A stretch of DNA of 21,284 bases from a virus, in the IMG/VR virus record IMGVR_UViG_3300042321_001506, positions 1-21,284 of that record. One strand, given 5' to 3'. Shown here in pieces: positions 14,535-21,284 of this stretch. The stretch's first letter is position 1. Every line of letters starts with the position of its first letter. Below the pieces are notes generated by a model. It made no database searches, was not told where the DNA came from, and worked only from the letters and a program-made list of their open reading frames with translations. The translations under genes were made by a program, and so were the position numbers.

Positions 14535-15475
14535 AAAAGATTCTTGTTACGGGTGGTGCTGGGTTCATAGGCATCAACTTTGTCAAATACATGACAGATG
14601 TATCAAACGCACAAATCGTTGTTGTTGACAAGTTCACTTATGCAAGCAACTCGGATGAACTTGTCAACGTAATGAAAATACCAACTTATTGTGTCGATAT
14701 ATCAGACAAACAAGATCTTGAAGAAGTATTCAAGGAAAATCAATTTTCTTGCATAGTTCATTTTGCTGCAGAAAGTCATGTTGATAGATCTATTAAGGAT
14801 TGCTTACCATTTGTACAATCAAACATCATAGGTACTATCAATCTACTTGATCTTGCACTAAAGTATAAAGTAGAAAAATTTGTGCAAATATCAACTGATG
14901 AGGTGTTCGGCGAAGTTCCATATCCCGGAAAATTCAATGAATATTCTAACATTTGTCCGCGCAATCCATATTCAGCCAGCAAAGCAGCGGCTGAACATTT
15001 TGTAGAAGCGTATGGTAATACCTATAAACTACCATATATCATAATCAATTCTTCAAATAATTATGGTCCATGGCAAAATGCCGAGAAGTTCATTCCCCTG
15101 ACTATTTCTAGGATCATGAAGAATCAAAAGATTCCTGTGTATGGAACTGGAAGTCAAGTGCGTGATTGGATCTATGTGAAAGATGCTGTCGAAGCAATAT
15201 ATCTCATAATGCAAAATGGTCAGATGCAACAGAGATATTGCATTGGCGGTGAAAACGAAATAAGAAACATTGATCTTGTTCGTCATATTCTAATGAAGAT
15301 GGGAGCTGATGAATCATTGATTGAATATGTCAATGATCGACCAGGACACGATGCTAGGTATTCCATGTCGATAGACATTGTTAAAAGTCAGTTGAAGTGG
15401 TCTCCTCGTTATAGTCTCTCTGAGGGACTGGATGAAACTATAAAATGGATGAAAAAAAATGAAGATAGGATTTAA
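14531..15475 (+). CDS. rmlB: dTDP-glucose 4,6-dehydratase-like (RmlB)
   Basis: Makes the 4-keto-6-deoxy sugar intermediate of dTDP-rhamnose and related deoxysugars. The 314-aa protein carries TGGAGFIG (7-14), HFAAESHVDRSI (77-88), the dehydratase triad ISTDEVFGE (T122, D123, E124) and Y147-SAS-K151. It also has the RmlB-specific NNYGPWQNAEKFIPL and RDWIYVKDAVEAI stretches and RPGHDARYSM near the end. It is a little shorter than the usual 340-360 aa. The ATGA junction ties it to the methyltransferase. RmlA and RmlC are absent from the window, so either the host supplies them or the substrate is another NDP-glucose. The last 17 nt overlap the next gene. Confidence 0.92.
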   Translation: MKKILVTGGAGFIGINFVKYMTDVSNAQIVVVDKFTYASNSDELVNVMKIPTYCVDISDKQDLEEVFKENQFSCIVHFAAESHVDRSIKDCLPFVQSNIIGTINLLDLALKYKVEKFVQISTDEVFGEVPYPGKFNEYSNICPRNPYSASKAAAEHFVEAYGNTYKLPYIIINSSNNYGPWQNAEKFIPLTISRIMKNQKIPVYGTGSQVRDWIYVKDAVEAIYLIMQNGQMQQRYCIGGENEIRNIDLVRHILMKMGADESLIEYVNDRPGHDARYSMSIDIVKSQLKWSPRYSLSEGLDETIKWMKKNEDRI

Positions 15476-15938
15476 TTGTAGTAGTTTTGATCTGTTACAT
15501 GCCGGTCATGTGACGATGCTCAAGATGGAAAAGGAATTGTGTGACTATCTAAAGGTTGCACTTCAAGTCGATCCTACAATTGATAGACCCGGAATCAAGA
15601 ATAAGCCTATTCAAAGCATTTATGAAAGATATGTTCAATTGCAAGCCTGCAAGTATGTAGATGAAATTCTTGTATATGAAACAGAATTTGATCTATTGCA
15701 ATTGCTAATGACACAGACAATTCACATTAGATTTCTGAGCGATGAATATTTGAATAGAGATTTTACAGGAAAGCAATGGTGTATTGACAACGGCATCGAA
15801 TTGCATTATCATAAGAGACAGCACATATATGGTTCTTCGGAATTGAGAAAGAGAACGTATGAAATGGAGAAAAAGCGTCTTGATGAAATCATTAACAAAG
15901 AGATACCACAACATCATCCGGGATTGTTGAAATCATGA
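15459..15938 (+). CDS. Cytidylyltransferase, TagD/glycerol-3-phosphate-like
   Basis: A 159-aa HxGH-family nucleotidyltransferase. The nucleotide loop is FDLLHAGHVTMLKM with H14-AG-H17. IQSIYERYVQLQACKYVDEILVYE is the typical mid-domain helix/strand. The C-terminal GSSELRKRTYE takes the place of the RTEGISTT signature. It would activate a polyol or sugar phosphate with CTP (or ATP). It is the second HxGH enzyme in the cluster, and the two are clearly different (the one at 12806 has HSGH). The ATG at 15459 lies in an A8 run inside the end of rmlB. A weak GGA 9-11 nt upstream is the only ribosome-site candidate. Confidence 0.85.
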   Translation: MKIGFNCSSFDLLHAGHVTMLKMEKELCDYLKVALQVDPTIDRPGIKNKPIQSIYERYVQLQACKYVDEILVYETEFDLLQLLMTQTIHIRFLSDEYLNRDFTGKQWCIDNGIELHYHKRQHIYGSSELRKRTYEMEKKRLDEIINKEIPQHHPGLLKS

Positions 15939-16717
15939 TTACATTGATTGGACATGGATATATTGGTGAAGCAATTTGGAATAAGCTACAATATCAGAGC
16001 TACATTCCAGCTTACTGGTTGACACATAATGAAAGTATTCCAAAAGATACAACAATCATTGTAAATGCAGCTGGCTATACTGGTTCACCTAATGTAGATG
16101 CATGTGAAATTCATAAAGAAGATACGATTGCAGGAAACGTATTGTGGCCATTGAAACTTGAGATGGAAAACAAGAATACACCAATCATTCATATTTCAAG
16201 TGGATGTGTATATACGGGATATGAAAAAGATTTTACAGAAGAAGATGAGCCAAATTTTAACTTTGACAATGGCAGTTTCTATAGTGGGTCAAAGGCTCTA
16301 GAGCAGAAATTGCTTGCATCATATATGAACAAGTCTTATCTATTGCGTATTCGTATGCCATTTGGGTCAGAAAAACATCCAAAGAATTTTCTCACAAAGC
16401 TACAAACATATGCAAAGCTAATTGATTTTCGCAATAGCTTGAGTCATGTTGATGATGTAGCTAATGTTGTATTTCATTTCATCGCGAAAAGACCAAAGAC
16501 GGGAATCTATAATCTTACAAATGGTGGTAGCAAGACAACGCGCGAAATAGTAGAAATGATGGGCATGAAGAAGGATTGGTTTACTGAAGCTGAATTTTTT
16601 TCTGCAGTTAAAGCACCAAGATCTAATTGCGTACTTGATAATAACAAGCTAAAGAACATTTTTCCTATTCGTAATATAGATGAAGCATTGAAAGATGCTA
16701 TTGAAAACTACAAATGA
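15935..16717 (+). CDS. RmlD-like dTDP-4-dehydrorhamnose reductase
   Basis: A 260-aa SDR of the RmlD sugar-nucleotide reductase type. It has a reduced NAD(P) loop IGHGYIGEAI (5-14), the NAAGYTGSPNVDACE stretch (44-58) that marks RmlD, ISSGCVYTGYEK (87-98) and Y116-SGS-K120. SHVDDVANVVFHFI and GIYNLTNGGSKTTREIVEMMG follow as in RmlD. It would reduce the 4-keto group of the sugar made by the RmlB-like enzyme two genes upstream. RmlD enzymes are typically 280-300 aa, so this one is compact. ATGA overlaps couple it to both neighbours. The exact sugar (rhamnose or another deoxyhexose) is undetermined. Confidence 0.85.
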   Translation: MITLIGHGYIGEAIWNKLQYQSYIPAYWLTHNESIPKDTTIIVNAAGYTGSPNVDACEIHKEDTIAGNVLWPLKLEMENKNTPIIHISSGCVYTGYEKDFTEEDEPNFNFDNGSFYSGSKALEQKLLASYMNKSYLLRIRMPFGSEKHPKNFLTKLQTYAKLIDFRNSLSHVDDVANVVFHFIAKRPKTGIYNLTNGGSKTTREIVEMMGMKKDWFTEAEFFSAVKAPRSNCVLDNNKLKNIFPIRNIDEALKDAIENYK

Positions 16718-16998
16718 AATCCGAAAAAATCATCACATCAAGCTTTTCCGAAAACGGCGCCAAAAGCATGGCGAAGTTGTTGACAACCAAGTACAATTGT
16801 ACTATAATAGACAATCCAAAATTTGATAAGAATAGTGGTATGTGGATTACCACGTATCATGATCCCTCGTTAGGAAAAGATGATGAAACTAAAATTACTA
16901 AAAACAGACAAACTATTGAAAGCATTGGAACCAATAAAAGAACCGGCAGATCTAAGCTCGGAGCAATGGAGAATTTGGGAAAAAGAACAAAGAAGTAA
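16714..16998 (+). CDS. Hypothetical phage protein, 94 aa
   Basis: Not recognised. The 94-aa product is lysine-rich and polar, with no membrane segment (SSFSENGAKSMAKLL, then WITTYHDPSLGKDDETKITKN, ending GKRTKK). Its ATG overlaps the preceding stop as at most junctions here, which favours a real gene. Its last 119 nt lie inside the following gene in another frame. The overlap is larger than elsewhere in the cluster, so the C-terminal third may have been gained by extension of the upstream frame. The basic tail could bind nucleic acid, but that is a guess. Confidence 0.55.
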   Translation: MKSEKIITSSFSENGAKSMAKLLTTKYNCTIIDNPKFDKNSGMWITTYHDPSLGKDDETKITKNRQTIESIGTNKRTGRSKLGAMENLGKRTKK

Positions 16999-17617
16999 TC
17001 GCCCTATTGCGTTTTTCTTCCATGTGACGGTCAAAGAAAGTGTTTGCAATCTATGGACAAGCTTTGTCTATAATTGTTGGACGACACCAATTTATGCAAT
17101 AAAGTATCGTACTACACACAGATACAATATTCTCGATACTGGATTAAAACCAAATTACTATGATCTTGATCATCGTATTCTGCACGGCCTATTTAATGAA
17201 CTGGTCAATCATGTTGAATGTGAAAAAGCTTGGTTAAATAGAGTTTTTTCAAAAAAGAAATATAAGCGCGGTCTTTTTGAGAAATTTCGTTCTCCAGAAC
17301 TTGGTCTGGAATATCTTCAGTGGGAAATAGATCTAGAAGAAGATTATAATAAATCACAGACCGAAACAGCTAGAGAAACTCTTGCACTGTACAAATGGTG
17401 GAAAGAAGTTTATTTAACTCGCAAAGATATTCAAGATGAATGCGGATTGAGTGAATATTATTCAAGATTTCCTCAAAAGGATTGGTCCTCATTAAAGATG
17501 GATGAAGAATATAAAGCACTTATAGACAAATCTAGACAAATTGAAATAGATCGTGATATCGAAGAAACTGAAATGTTGATTCGCCTTATCAAGATCAGAA
17601 GATGTTTATGGTCATGA
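16880..17617 (+). CDS. Conserved phage protein of unknown function, 245 aa
   Basis: A 245-aa protein I recall only as a conserved, uncharacterised type in T4-like environmental phages. Its signature is HRYNILDTGLKPNYYDLDHRILHGLFNELVNHVECEKAW (about residues 79-117). An N-terminal KLKLLKTDKLLKALEPIKEP stretch precedes it. The C-terminal third is acidic and helical (LEEDYNKSQTETARETLALYKWW and EIDRDIEETEMLIRLIKIRR) and suggests a coiled coil. There is no signal or membrane segment, and no enzymatic motif that I recognise. An AGGAAAAG at 16872-16879 lies immediately before the double ATG at 16880/16883; no later Met could replace them. It is coupled by ATGA to the oxygenase. Confidence 0.8.
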   Translation: MMKLKLLKTDKLLKALEPIKEPADLSSEQWRIWEKEQRSNRPIAFFFHVTVKESVCNLWTSFVYNCWTTPIYAIKYRTTHRYNILDTGLKPNYYDLDHRILHGLFNELVNHVECEKAWLNRVFSKKKYKRGLFEKFRSPELGLEYLQWEIDLEEDYNKSQTETARETLALYKWWKEVYLTRKDIQDECGLSEYYSRFPQKDWSSLKMDEEYKALIDKSRQIEIDRDIEETEMLIRLIKIRRCLWS

Positions 17618-18297
17618 TTACACATCCTTTGTTTCCGACTCTTGTCACAGAATTTCACTATGACAAAAAAGAAGATTTCAAGAATCGCTTCTTCAATCGC
17701 GTTCTTCATCATATGGATGATCATGGCTACTCGATGGAAACTACAGGAAACGTAGACATACATTTTGATGATGATCTAAGTGATCTATTTGATTTTGCTG
17801 CTTTGAATGCATTTCAGTATTTGAAGACAATGGAAGTGAACGATGAGTTTGATTTGAATCTTGTGAAGACTTGGTTGAACATCATAACAGAGTTTCATAC
17901 TCCATATCACAATCATCAGGATTCTCATCTATCTTTCGTATATTATGTTCAGATTCCAGAAGGAATGGATAAGCCAGTAAACTTTGCTATTCACGAAAAG
18001 CCAAATGAATTATTTCATGGCATGACGAATGCAAACATTGTAAAATGGAACATGTGGAATAGTCCTACATGGTTCTTCAATCCCGTTGAAGGACAAATGT
18101 TCATGTTTCCAGGTAAGCTATATCACTACACATCGGGTTCTGGTTCTGGGTCTCCCGATATGCCAGTCAAAACGCTGGATGATCTAAAACCTAGACGTAT
18201 ATCAATAGCAGGAGACTTTGTCCTAACTTACAAGAAAAGAATAGGTAGAGCATATGGTATCATGCCTGTTTCAAATTGGAAAGTTTATAGACAATAA
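17614..18297 (+). CDS. 2OG-Fe(II) oxygenase, phage type
   Basis: A predicted 2-oxoglutarate/Fe(II)-dependent dioxygenase of 227 aa, probably a hydroxylase of a protein, nucleotide or sugar. It starts MITHPLFPTLVTEF, like many phage 2OG oxygenases (hence ATG 17614, which overlaps the upstream stop, rather than 17602). Iron ligands are H101-Q-D103 in YHNHQDSHLS, followed by FVYYVQIPEG, and distal H171 in MFMFPGKLYHYTSG. R195 in RRISIAGDF should bind 2-oxoglutarate. Between H171 and R195 sits an extended loop with SGSGSGSP, longer than the usual 8-14 residue gap. Such enzymes are abundant in cyanophages; their substrates are mostly unknown. Confidence 0.85.
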   Translation: MITHPLFPTLVTEFHYDKKEDFKNRFFNRVLHHMDDHGYSMETTGNVDIHFDDDLSDLFDFAALNAFQYLKTMEVNDEFDLNLVKTWLNIITEFHTPYHNHQDSHLSFVYYVQIPEGMDKPVNFAIHEKPNELFHGMTNANIVKWNMWNSPTWFFNPVEGQMFMFPGKLYHYTSGSGSGSPDMPVKTLDDLKPRRISIAGDFVLTYKKRIGRAYGIMPVSNWKVYRQ

Positions 18298-18307
18298 GGA
18301 GAATATG

Positions 18308-18475
18308 ATGAATAAAGTTGAATTTACGCAACGCAAGTATGATGGTAAGTGGGTCATGTGGTCATATGAAGTGGACCCGACCATTGACTTTGAAGACTTT
18401 CGTGGTCGTGAAATGCTGATCCCATATCGCTGGGTTCCGCGTGGTGTTTATGATTATATTGTGGAGTTCGAATAA
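18308..18475 (+). CDS. Small hypothetical protein, 55 aa
   Basis: A 55-aa acidic, aromatic-rich protein (KVEFTQRKYDGKWVMWSYEVDPTIDFEDF, ending VYDYIVEFE), probably a small beta-rich fold. It is not recognised. AAGGAGA at 18296-18302 is one of the strongest ribosome sites here. It lies 5 nt before ATG 18308 but only 2 nt before ATG 18305, so 18308 is preferred. The stop overlaps the next start (TAATG). The good ribosome site and tight packing argue that it is real. Confidence 0.7.
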   Translation: MNKVEFTQRKYDGKWVMWSYEVDPTIDFEDFRGREMLIPYRWVPRGVYDYIVEFE

Positions 18476-18774
18476 TGGCTAATATCAAAATCATCAAGCT
18501 TCTAACTGGAGAAGAACTTATCGGAGACATTGAAGATAAGGGCCTCTCTTATTCCGTAAAGAACGCTGTATTGATTGCACTTGTGCCAAGTCGTAACAAT
18601 CCACAGCAACCATCAATCGGTCTTGGACCTTGGCTGCCATATGCAGAAAATGAACCAGTCATGATCTCAAAGCAGAGCATCGTATATGAAGCAAAGCCAG
18701 TCAAGGAAATGATCAACAACTATAATTCAATCTTTGGAGGAATTATCACTCCACCTAAGACTCTTCTTGTTTGA
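18475..18774 (+). CDS. Small beta-rich conserved phage protein, Sm/LSm-like
   Basis: A 99-aa protein with the pattern of small conserved proteins found near replication genes in cyanophage-type genomes. It has an N-terminal IKIIKLLTGEELIGDIED strand-turn-strand, then YSVKNAVLIALVPS, a GLGPWLPYAE strand, ISKQSIVYEAKPVKEMINNY and GGIITPPKTL. The TGEELIGDI start resembles the first strands of an Sm/LSm-type barrel, so an RNA- or protein-binding role is conceivable, but the fold assignment is my inference. It precedes gp43 with only 27 nt between the genes. Its 3' end carries one arm of the repeats that enclose the gp43 start. Confidence 0.7.
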   Translation: MANIKIIKLLTGEELIGDIEDKGLSYSVKNAVLIALVPSRNNPQQPSIGLGPWLPYAENEPVMISKQSIVYEAKPVKEMINNYNSIFGGIITPPKTLLV

Positions 18775-18776
18775 TC

Positions 18777-18813
18777 CATCATTCTATGATATCATTCAAT
18801 AATGATGAATGAT
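18777..18813 (+). promoter_or_regulatory. Alternative hairpins enclosing the gp43 start codons
   Basis: CATCATT (18777-18783) can pair with AATGATG (18801-18807), burying both candidate ATGs. Alternatively ATCATTC (18791-18797) can pair with GAATGAT (18807-18813), leaving the ATGs in a 9-nt loop. ATCATTC is present twice (18778-18784 and 18791-18797). No Shine-Dalgarno precedes the start. T4 and RB69 gene 43 are autoregulated through an RNA hairpin at the ribosome site, so an operator role is plausible but inferred. Confidence 0.5.
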
Positions 18814-21284
18814 TTTTACACAAACGTTTCCGTTCTTGGAAACAATATTCTCTATCGTGGTGTAAGAGATGGTAAACGTGTTCGAGGTAAAATCGAATAC
18901 AGACCAACTCTATATGTGCCATCGAAGAAACCAACAGAATACAGAACTCTGCATGGCGACTATGTGGATACTGTTCGTCCTGGTGGTTTGAGAGACTGTC
19001 GTGAATTCGTTGACAAGTACAAGGATGTCAGCGGATTCACGATATATGGTAACACCAACTATCAATATGCATTCATATCGGATGCTCATCCAAATGATAT
19101 TGATTGGGATATTGAAAAGATCAATATTGCGTTTCTTGATATTGAGGTTGCTTCCGAGAACGGTTTTCCAGATCCTAACGTTGCAAGCGAAGAAGTCACT
19201 GCCATCACGATCAAGATTAATGGGACCTACGTTACTCTAGGTTGCAATGATTTTGATTGCCCAGATGGCGTCGAATATCTTCAATGCAAAAATGAGACTG
19301 AACTTCTAAAGAGATTCCTTGAACTCTGGACTTTGAGTTATCCTGATATTGTTACTGGATGGAGTGTCAAGTTCTTTGATATTCCATATCTTGTCAATCG
19401 CATTAATAGATTGCTTGGTGAAAAGGCGATGGCTACGCTATCTCCTTGGGGTCGCGTAAGCCAGAGAACAAATACAGTCATGGGTCGCGAGAAGGGATTC
19501 TATGATATTCTTGGAGTATCTACTCTGGACTATATCGAACTCTATCGCAAGTTTGCTCCTGGTGGCGCTTCTCAGGAATCATACAAGCTAAATCACATTG
19601 CCAACATTGAAGTTGGTGAGAAGAAGATCTCGTATGAAGAATATGATAATCTTCATCATCTATATCGCGAGAACTATCAGAAGTTCATAGAGTATAACAT
19701 TCATGACGTTAAACTTGTTGAAAAGATTGACGACAAGTTAAAGCTAATTGAACTGGCACTCACTCTCGCATATGATTCCAAGACCAATTATGACGATGTG
19801 TTCTCACAGGTTCGCATGTGGGATGCACTAATCTATAATCATCTTCGTACAAAAAACATCGTCATTCCGCCAAAGAACGACAATGTAAAGAATGCTGCTT
19901 ATGAAGGTGCTTTTGTAAAGGATCCGATTATTGGTATGCACAACTGGATGGCAAGTTTTGACTTGAATAGTCTATATCCGCATCTAATCATGCAATACAA
20001 TCTTTCACCAGAGACGCTTGTCGAACCACAGACTTACACACACAAGATGATTTCCATTCTATCGCAAAAGATAACAGTGGATCAATTGCTTAATCAAATG
20101 GTGAACACATCCGATCTCAAGGAAGAGAAAGTTACTCTAACGCCGAATAAGCAACTATTTCGCGTAGACAAATATGGCTTTCTTCCAGAGATGATGCAGA
20201 AGATGTATGATGATCGTTCTGTGTACAAGAAGAAGGCCATCGAAGCCAAGAAAGAACTTGAAACCTGCAAGAATGAAGACGAAAGATATGAGATTGAAAA
20301 GCGAATTGCCAGATATAACAATCTACAGTTGGCCAAGAAAGTCTCGCTAAACTCGGCTTATGGTGCGATGGGCAATCAATATTTCCGATTCTTTGATATT
20401 CGTATTGCCGAAGCAATCACGCTTGCTGGACAGTTATCTATTCGTTGGATTGAATTGCGTATCAATGAATATATGAATAAATTGTTGAAGACGGAGAATG
20501 TCGATTATGTCGTTGCATCGGATACAGACAGTATTTACCTTACGCTTGACGAAATTGTACGTCGGGCTTTTGCGGACAGTTTTGAAGCAGCAGCAGCTTC
20601 ACGAATCATCGCCTTCATGGATAAGATCTGTGAAAATAAGATTCAACCTTTTATTGATCAAAGCTATAACAATCTTGCTGACTATGTAAACGCATATGCT
20701 CAAAAGATGCAGATGAAGCGAGAAGCATTGGCTGATCGTGGAATTTGGACTGCGAAGAAACGCTACATCATGAACGTCTATAACAATGAAGGCGTTCAAT
20801 ATGCAAAGCCAAAGTTGAAGGTGATGGGTCTGGAAATGATCAAGTCATCCACTCCTTCGGCTATTCGCGAGAAAATGAAGGATGTGATTGAACTTATTCT
20901 TCAGGGTACTGAAAGTGATGTCCAGAACTTCATTGAGAATTTCCGCAAGGAGTTTTCAAAGTTGCCACCAGAAGAAATCTCTTTTCCTCGTGGCGTCAAT
21001 GGATTAAAAGAATACTCGGATCCCGCATCCATCTACAAAAAGGGTACGCCAATTCATGTCAAGGGTGCGTTGATCTATAACAATCTTTTGGACAAGAAGC
21101 AGCTATCAAAGAAGTATCCAAAGATACAAGAAGGAGAAAAGCTAAGATTTACATACCTGAAGCTACCAAACATAGTAAACGAAACTGTCATCTCATATCC
21201 AGGTCGTCTTCCTCAAGAATTCGATCTACATAGATTCGTAGACTATGATATGCAGTTTGAAAAGGCATTCATTGAACCGATCAA
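18802..21284 (+). CDS. 43: Family B DNA polymerase gp43, 3' truncated
   Basis: Replicative polymerase with 3'-5' proofreading. The frame is open from ATG 18802 (or the adjacent ATG 18805) to the window edge: 827 codons, against 898 aa in T4, so about 70 C-terminal residues are missing. Exonuclease motifs are ExoI FLDIEVASENGFPDP (D113, E115), ExoII TGWSVKFFDIPY (D193) and ExoIII YNIHDVKL (D302). Polymerase motifs are A FDLNSLYP (D387), B KKVSLNSAYGAMGN (K512/K513, N517, Y520) and C SDTDSIY (D574, D576), plus KKRY (652-655). The N-terminus MNDFYTNVSVLGNNI parallels T4 MKEFYISIETVGNNI. All catalytic residues are present, with no intein or frameshift. In T4 it follows regA directly; here 16.7 kb separates them. 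The start lacks a ribosome site and lies in a hairpin-forming region. Confidence 0.97.
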   Translation, partial: MMNDFYTNVSVLGNNILYRGVRDGKRVRGKIEYRPTLYVPSKKPTEYRTLHGDYVDTVRPGGLRDCREFVDKYKDVSGFTIYGNTNYQYAFISDAHPNDIDWDIEKINIAFLDIEVASENGFPDPNVASEEVTAITIKINGTYVTLGCNDFDCPDGVEYLQCKNETELLKRFLELWTLSYPDIVTGWSVKFFDIPYLVNRINRLLGEKAMATLSPWGRVSQRTNTVMGREKGFYDILGVSTLDYIELYRKFAPGGASQESYKLNHIANIEVGEKKISYEEYDNLHHLYRENYQKFIEYNIHDVKLVEKIDDKLKLIELALTLAYDSKTNYDDVFSQVRMWDALIYNHLRTKNIVIPPKNDNVKNAAYEGAFVKDPIIGMHNWMASFDLNSLYPHLIMQYNLSPETLVEPQTYTHKMISILSQKITVDQLLNQMVNTSDLKEEKVTLTPNKQLFRVDKYGFLPEMMQKMYDDRSVYKKKAIEAKKELETCKNEDERYEIEKRIARYNNLQLAKKVSLNSAYGAMGNQYFRFFDIRIAEAITLAGQLSIRWIELRINEYMNKLLKTENVDYVVASDTDSIYLTLDEIVRRAFADSFEAAAASRIIAFMDKICENKIQPFIDQSYNNLADYVNAYAQKMQMKREALADRGIWTAKKRYIMNVYNNEGVQYAKPKLKVMGLEMIKSSTPSAIREKMKDVIELILQGTESDVQNFIENFRKEFSKLPPEEISFPRGVNGLKEYSDPASIYKKGTPIHVKGALIYNNLLDKKQLSKKYPKIQEGEKLRFTYLKLPNIVNETVISYPGRLPQEFDLHRFVDYDMQFEKAFIEPI

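Noticed and set aside
15447-15475. A8 run at 15452-15459 as a programmed -1 frameshift fusing RmlB to the TagD-like protein
   Set aside because: The downstream gene is in the +1 frame relative to rmlB, so a -1 slip would not join them, and the ATG at 15459 gives a complete enzyme. Loss of one A by transcript slippage could fuse them, but nothing else supports it.
19001-19240. Short open frames within 19001-20799 on both strands
   Set aside because: They fall inside the continuous gp43 frame, which carries all exonuclease and polymerase motifs.
1-21284. tRNA genes, CRISPR arrays, insertion sequences, integrase or homing endonuclease genes, and inteins in gp43
   Set aside because: I found no cloverleaf-like segments in the few intergenic gaps, no spaced repeats and no transposase, HNH or GIY-YIG motifs. 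The polymerase frame is uninterrupted. No stretch over 300 bases lacks a gene.

Overview
The window is a stretch of an AT-rich T4-like (Straboviridae/Kyanoviridae-type) myovirus genome, and all genes I can support are on the + strand. The diagnosis rests on T4 replication genes in T4 order. The clamp-loader large subunit gp44 enters from the left edge, followed by the clamp-loader small subunit gp62, the translational repressor RegA and, at the right edge, the family B DNA polymerase gp43, which runs off the window still open after 827 codons. A phage hsp20 gene, SpeD-like genes, a 2OG-Fe(II) oxygenase and a large sugar-nucleotide/glycosyltransferase cluster recall marine or freshwater T4-like phages (cyanophages and phages of small AT-rich heterotrophs). 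The host cannot be named from sequence alone.

Layout. 1-2062: gp44 (partial), a PD-(D/E)XK nuclease-like gene, gp62 and RegA. 2080-3150: dUTPase, then an IbpA-type small heat-shock protein with its own near-perfect sigma70-type promoter. 3191-3227: a strong rho-independent terminator. 3244-3948: two tandem SpeD-family genes, the first divergent and the second canonical. 3985-16717: a 107-aa unknown gene, then 16 sugar and methyl-transfer genes: several glycosyltransferases (including a GT10 fucosyltransferase), three class I methyltransferase-like proteins, RmlB- and RmlD-like enzymes, GDP-fucose synthase, two further SDR epimerases, a GHMP sugar kinase and two HxGH nucleotidyltransferases. 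16714-18774: two phage proteins of unknown function, a 2OG-Fe(II) oxygenase, a 55-aa protein and a small beta-rich conserved phage protein. 18802-end: gp43.

In T4, regA is followed directly by gene 43. Here about 16.7 kb of accessory genes sits between them. From the promoter at 3931-3959 to gp43 the genes are packed with ATGA, TAATG or TGATG overlaps and no terminator is visible, so the glycan cassette and the DNA polymerase probably share a transcript. The cassette looks able to make and transfer fucose-, rhamnose- or heptose-like deoxysugars and to O-methylate them. It contains no membrane protein, flippase, polymerase or lipid-carrier transferase. Its acceptor is therefore either a host-assembled surface glycan or a cytoplasmic phage product (virion protein or DNA).

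Most notable for follow-up: the divergent SpeD paralogue (TSN in place of ESH, but with the Ser, His and Cys positions kept) beside a canonical SpeD; the glycan cassette inside the replication operon; overlapping hairpins that enclose the gp43 start codons where no Shine-Dalgarno is seen; and two long perfect inverted repeats inside coding sequence (3663-3718 and 11899-11947).
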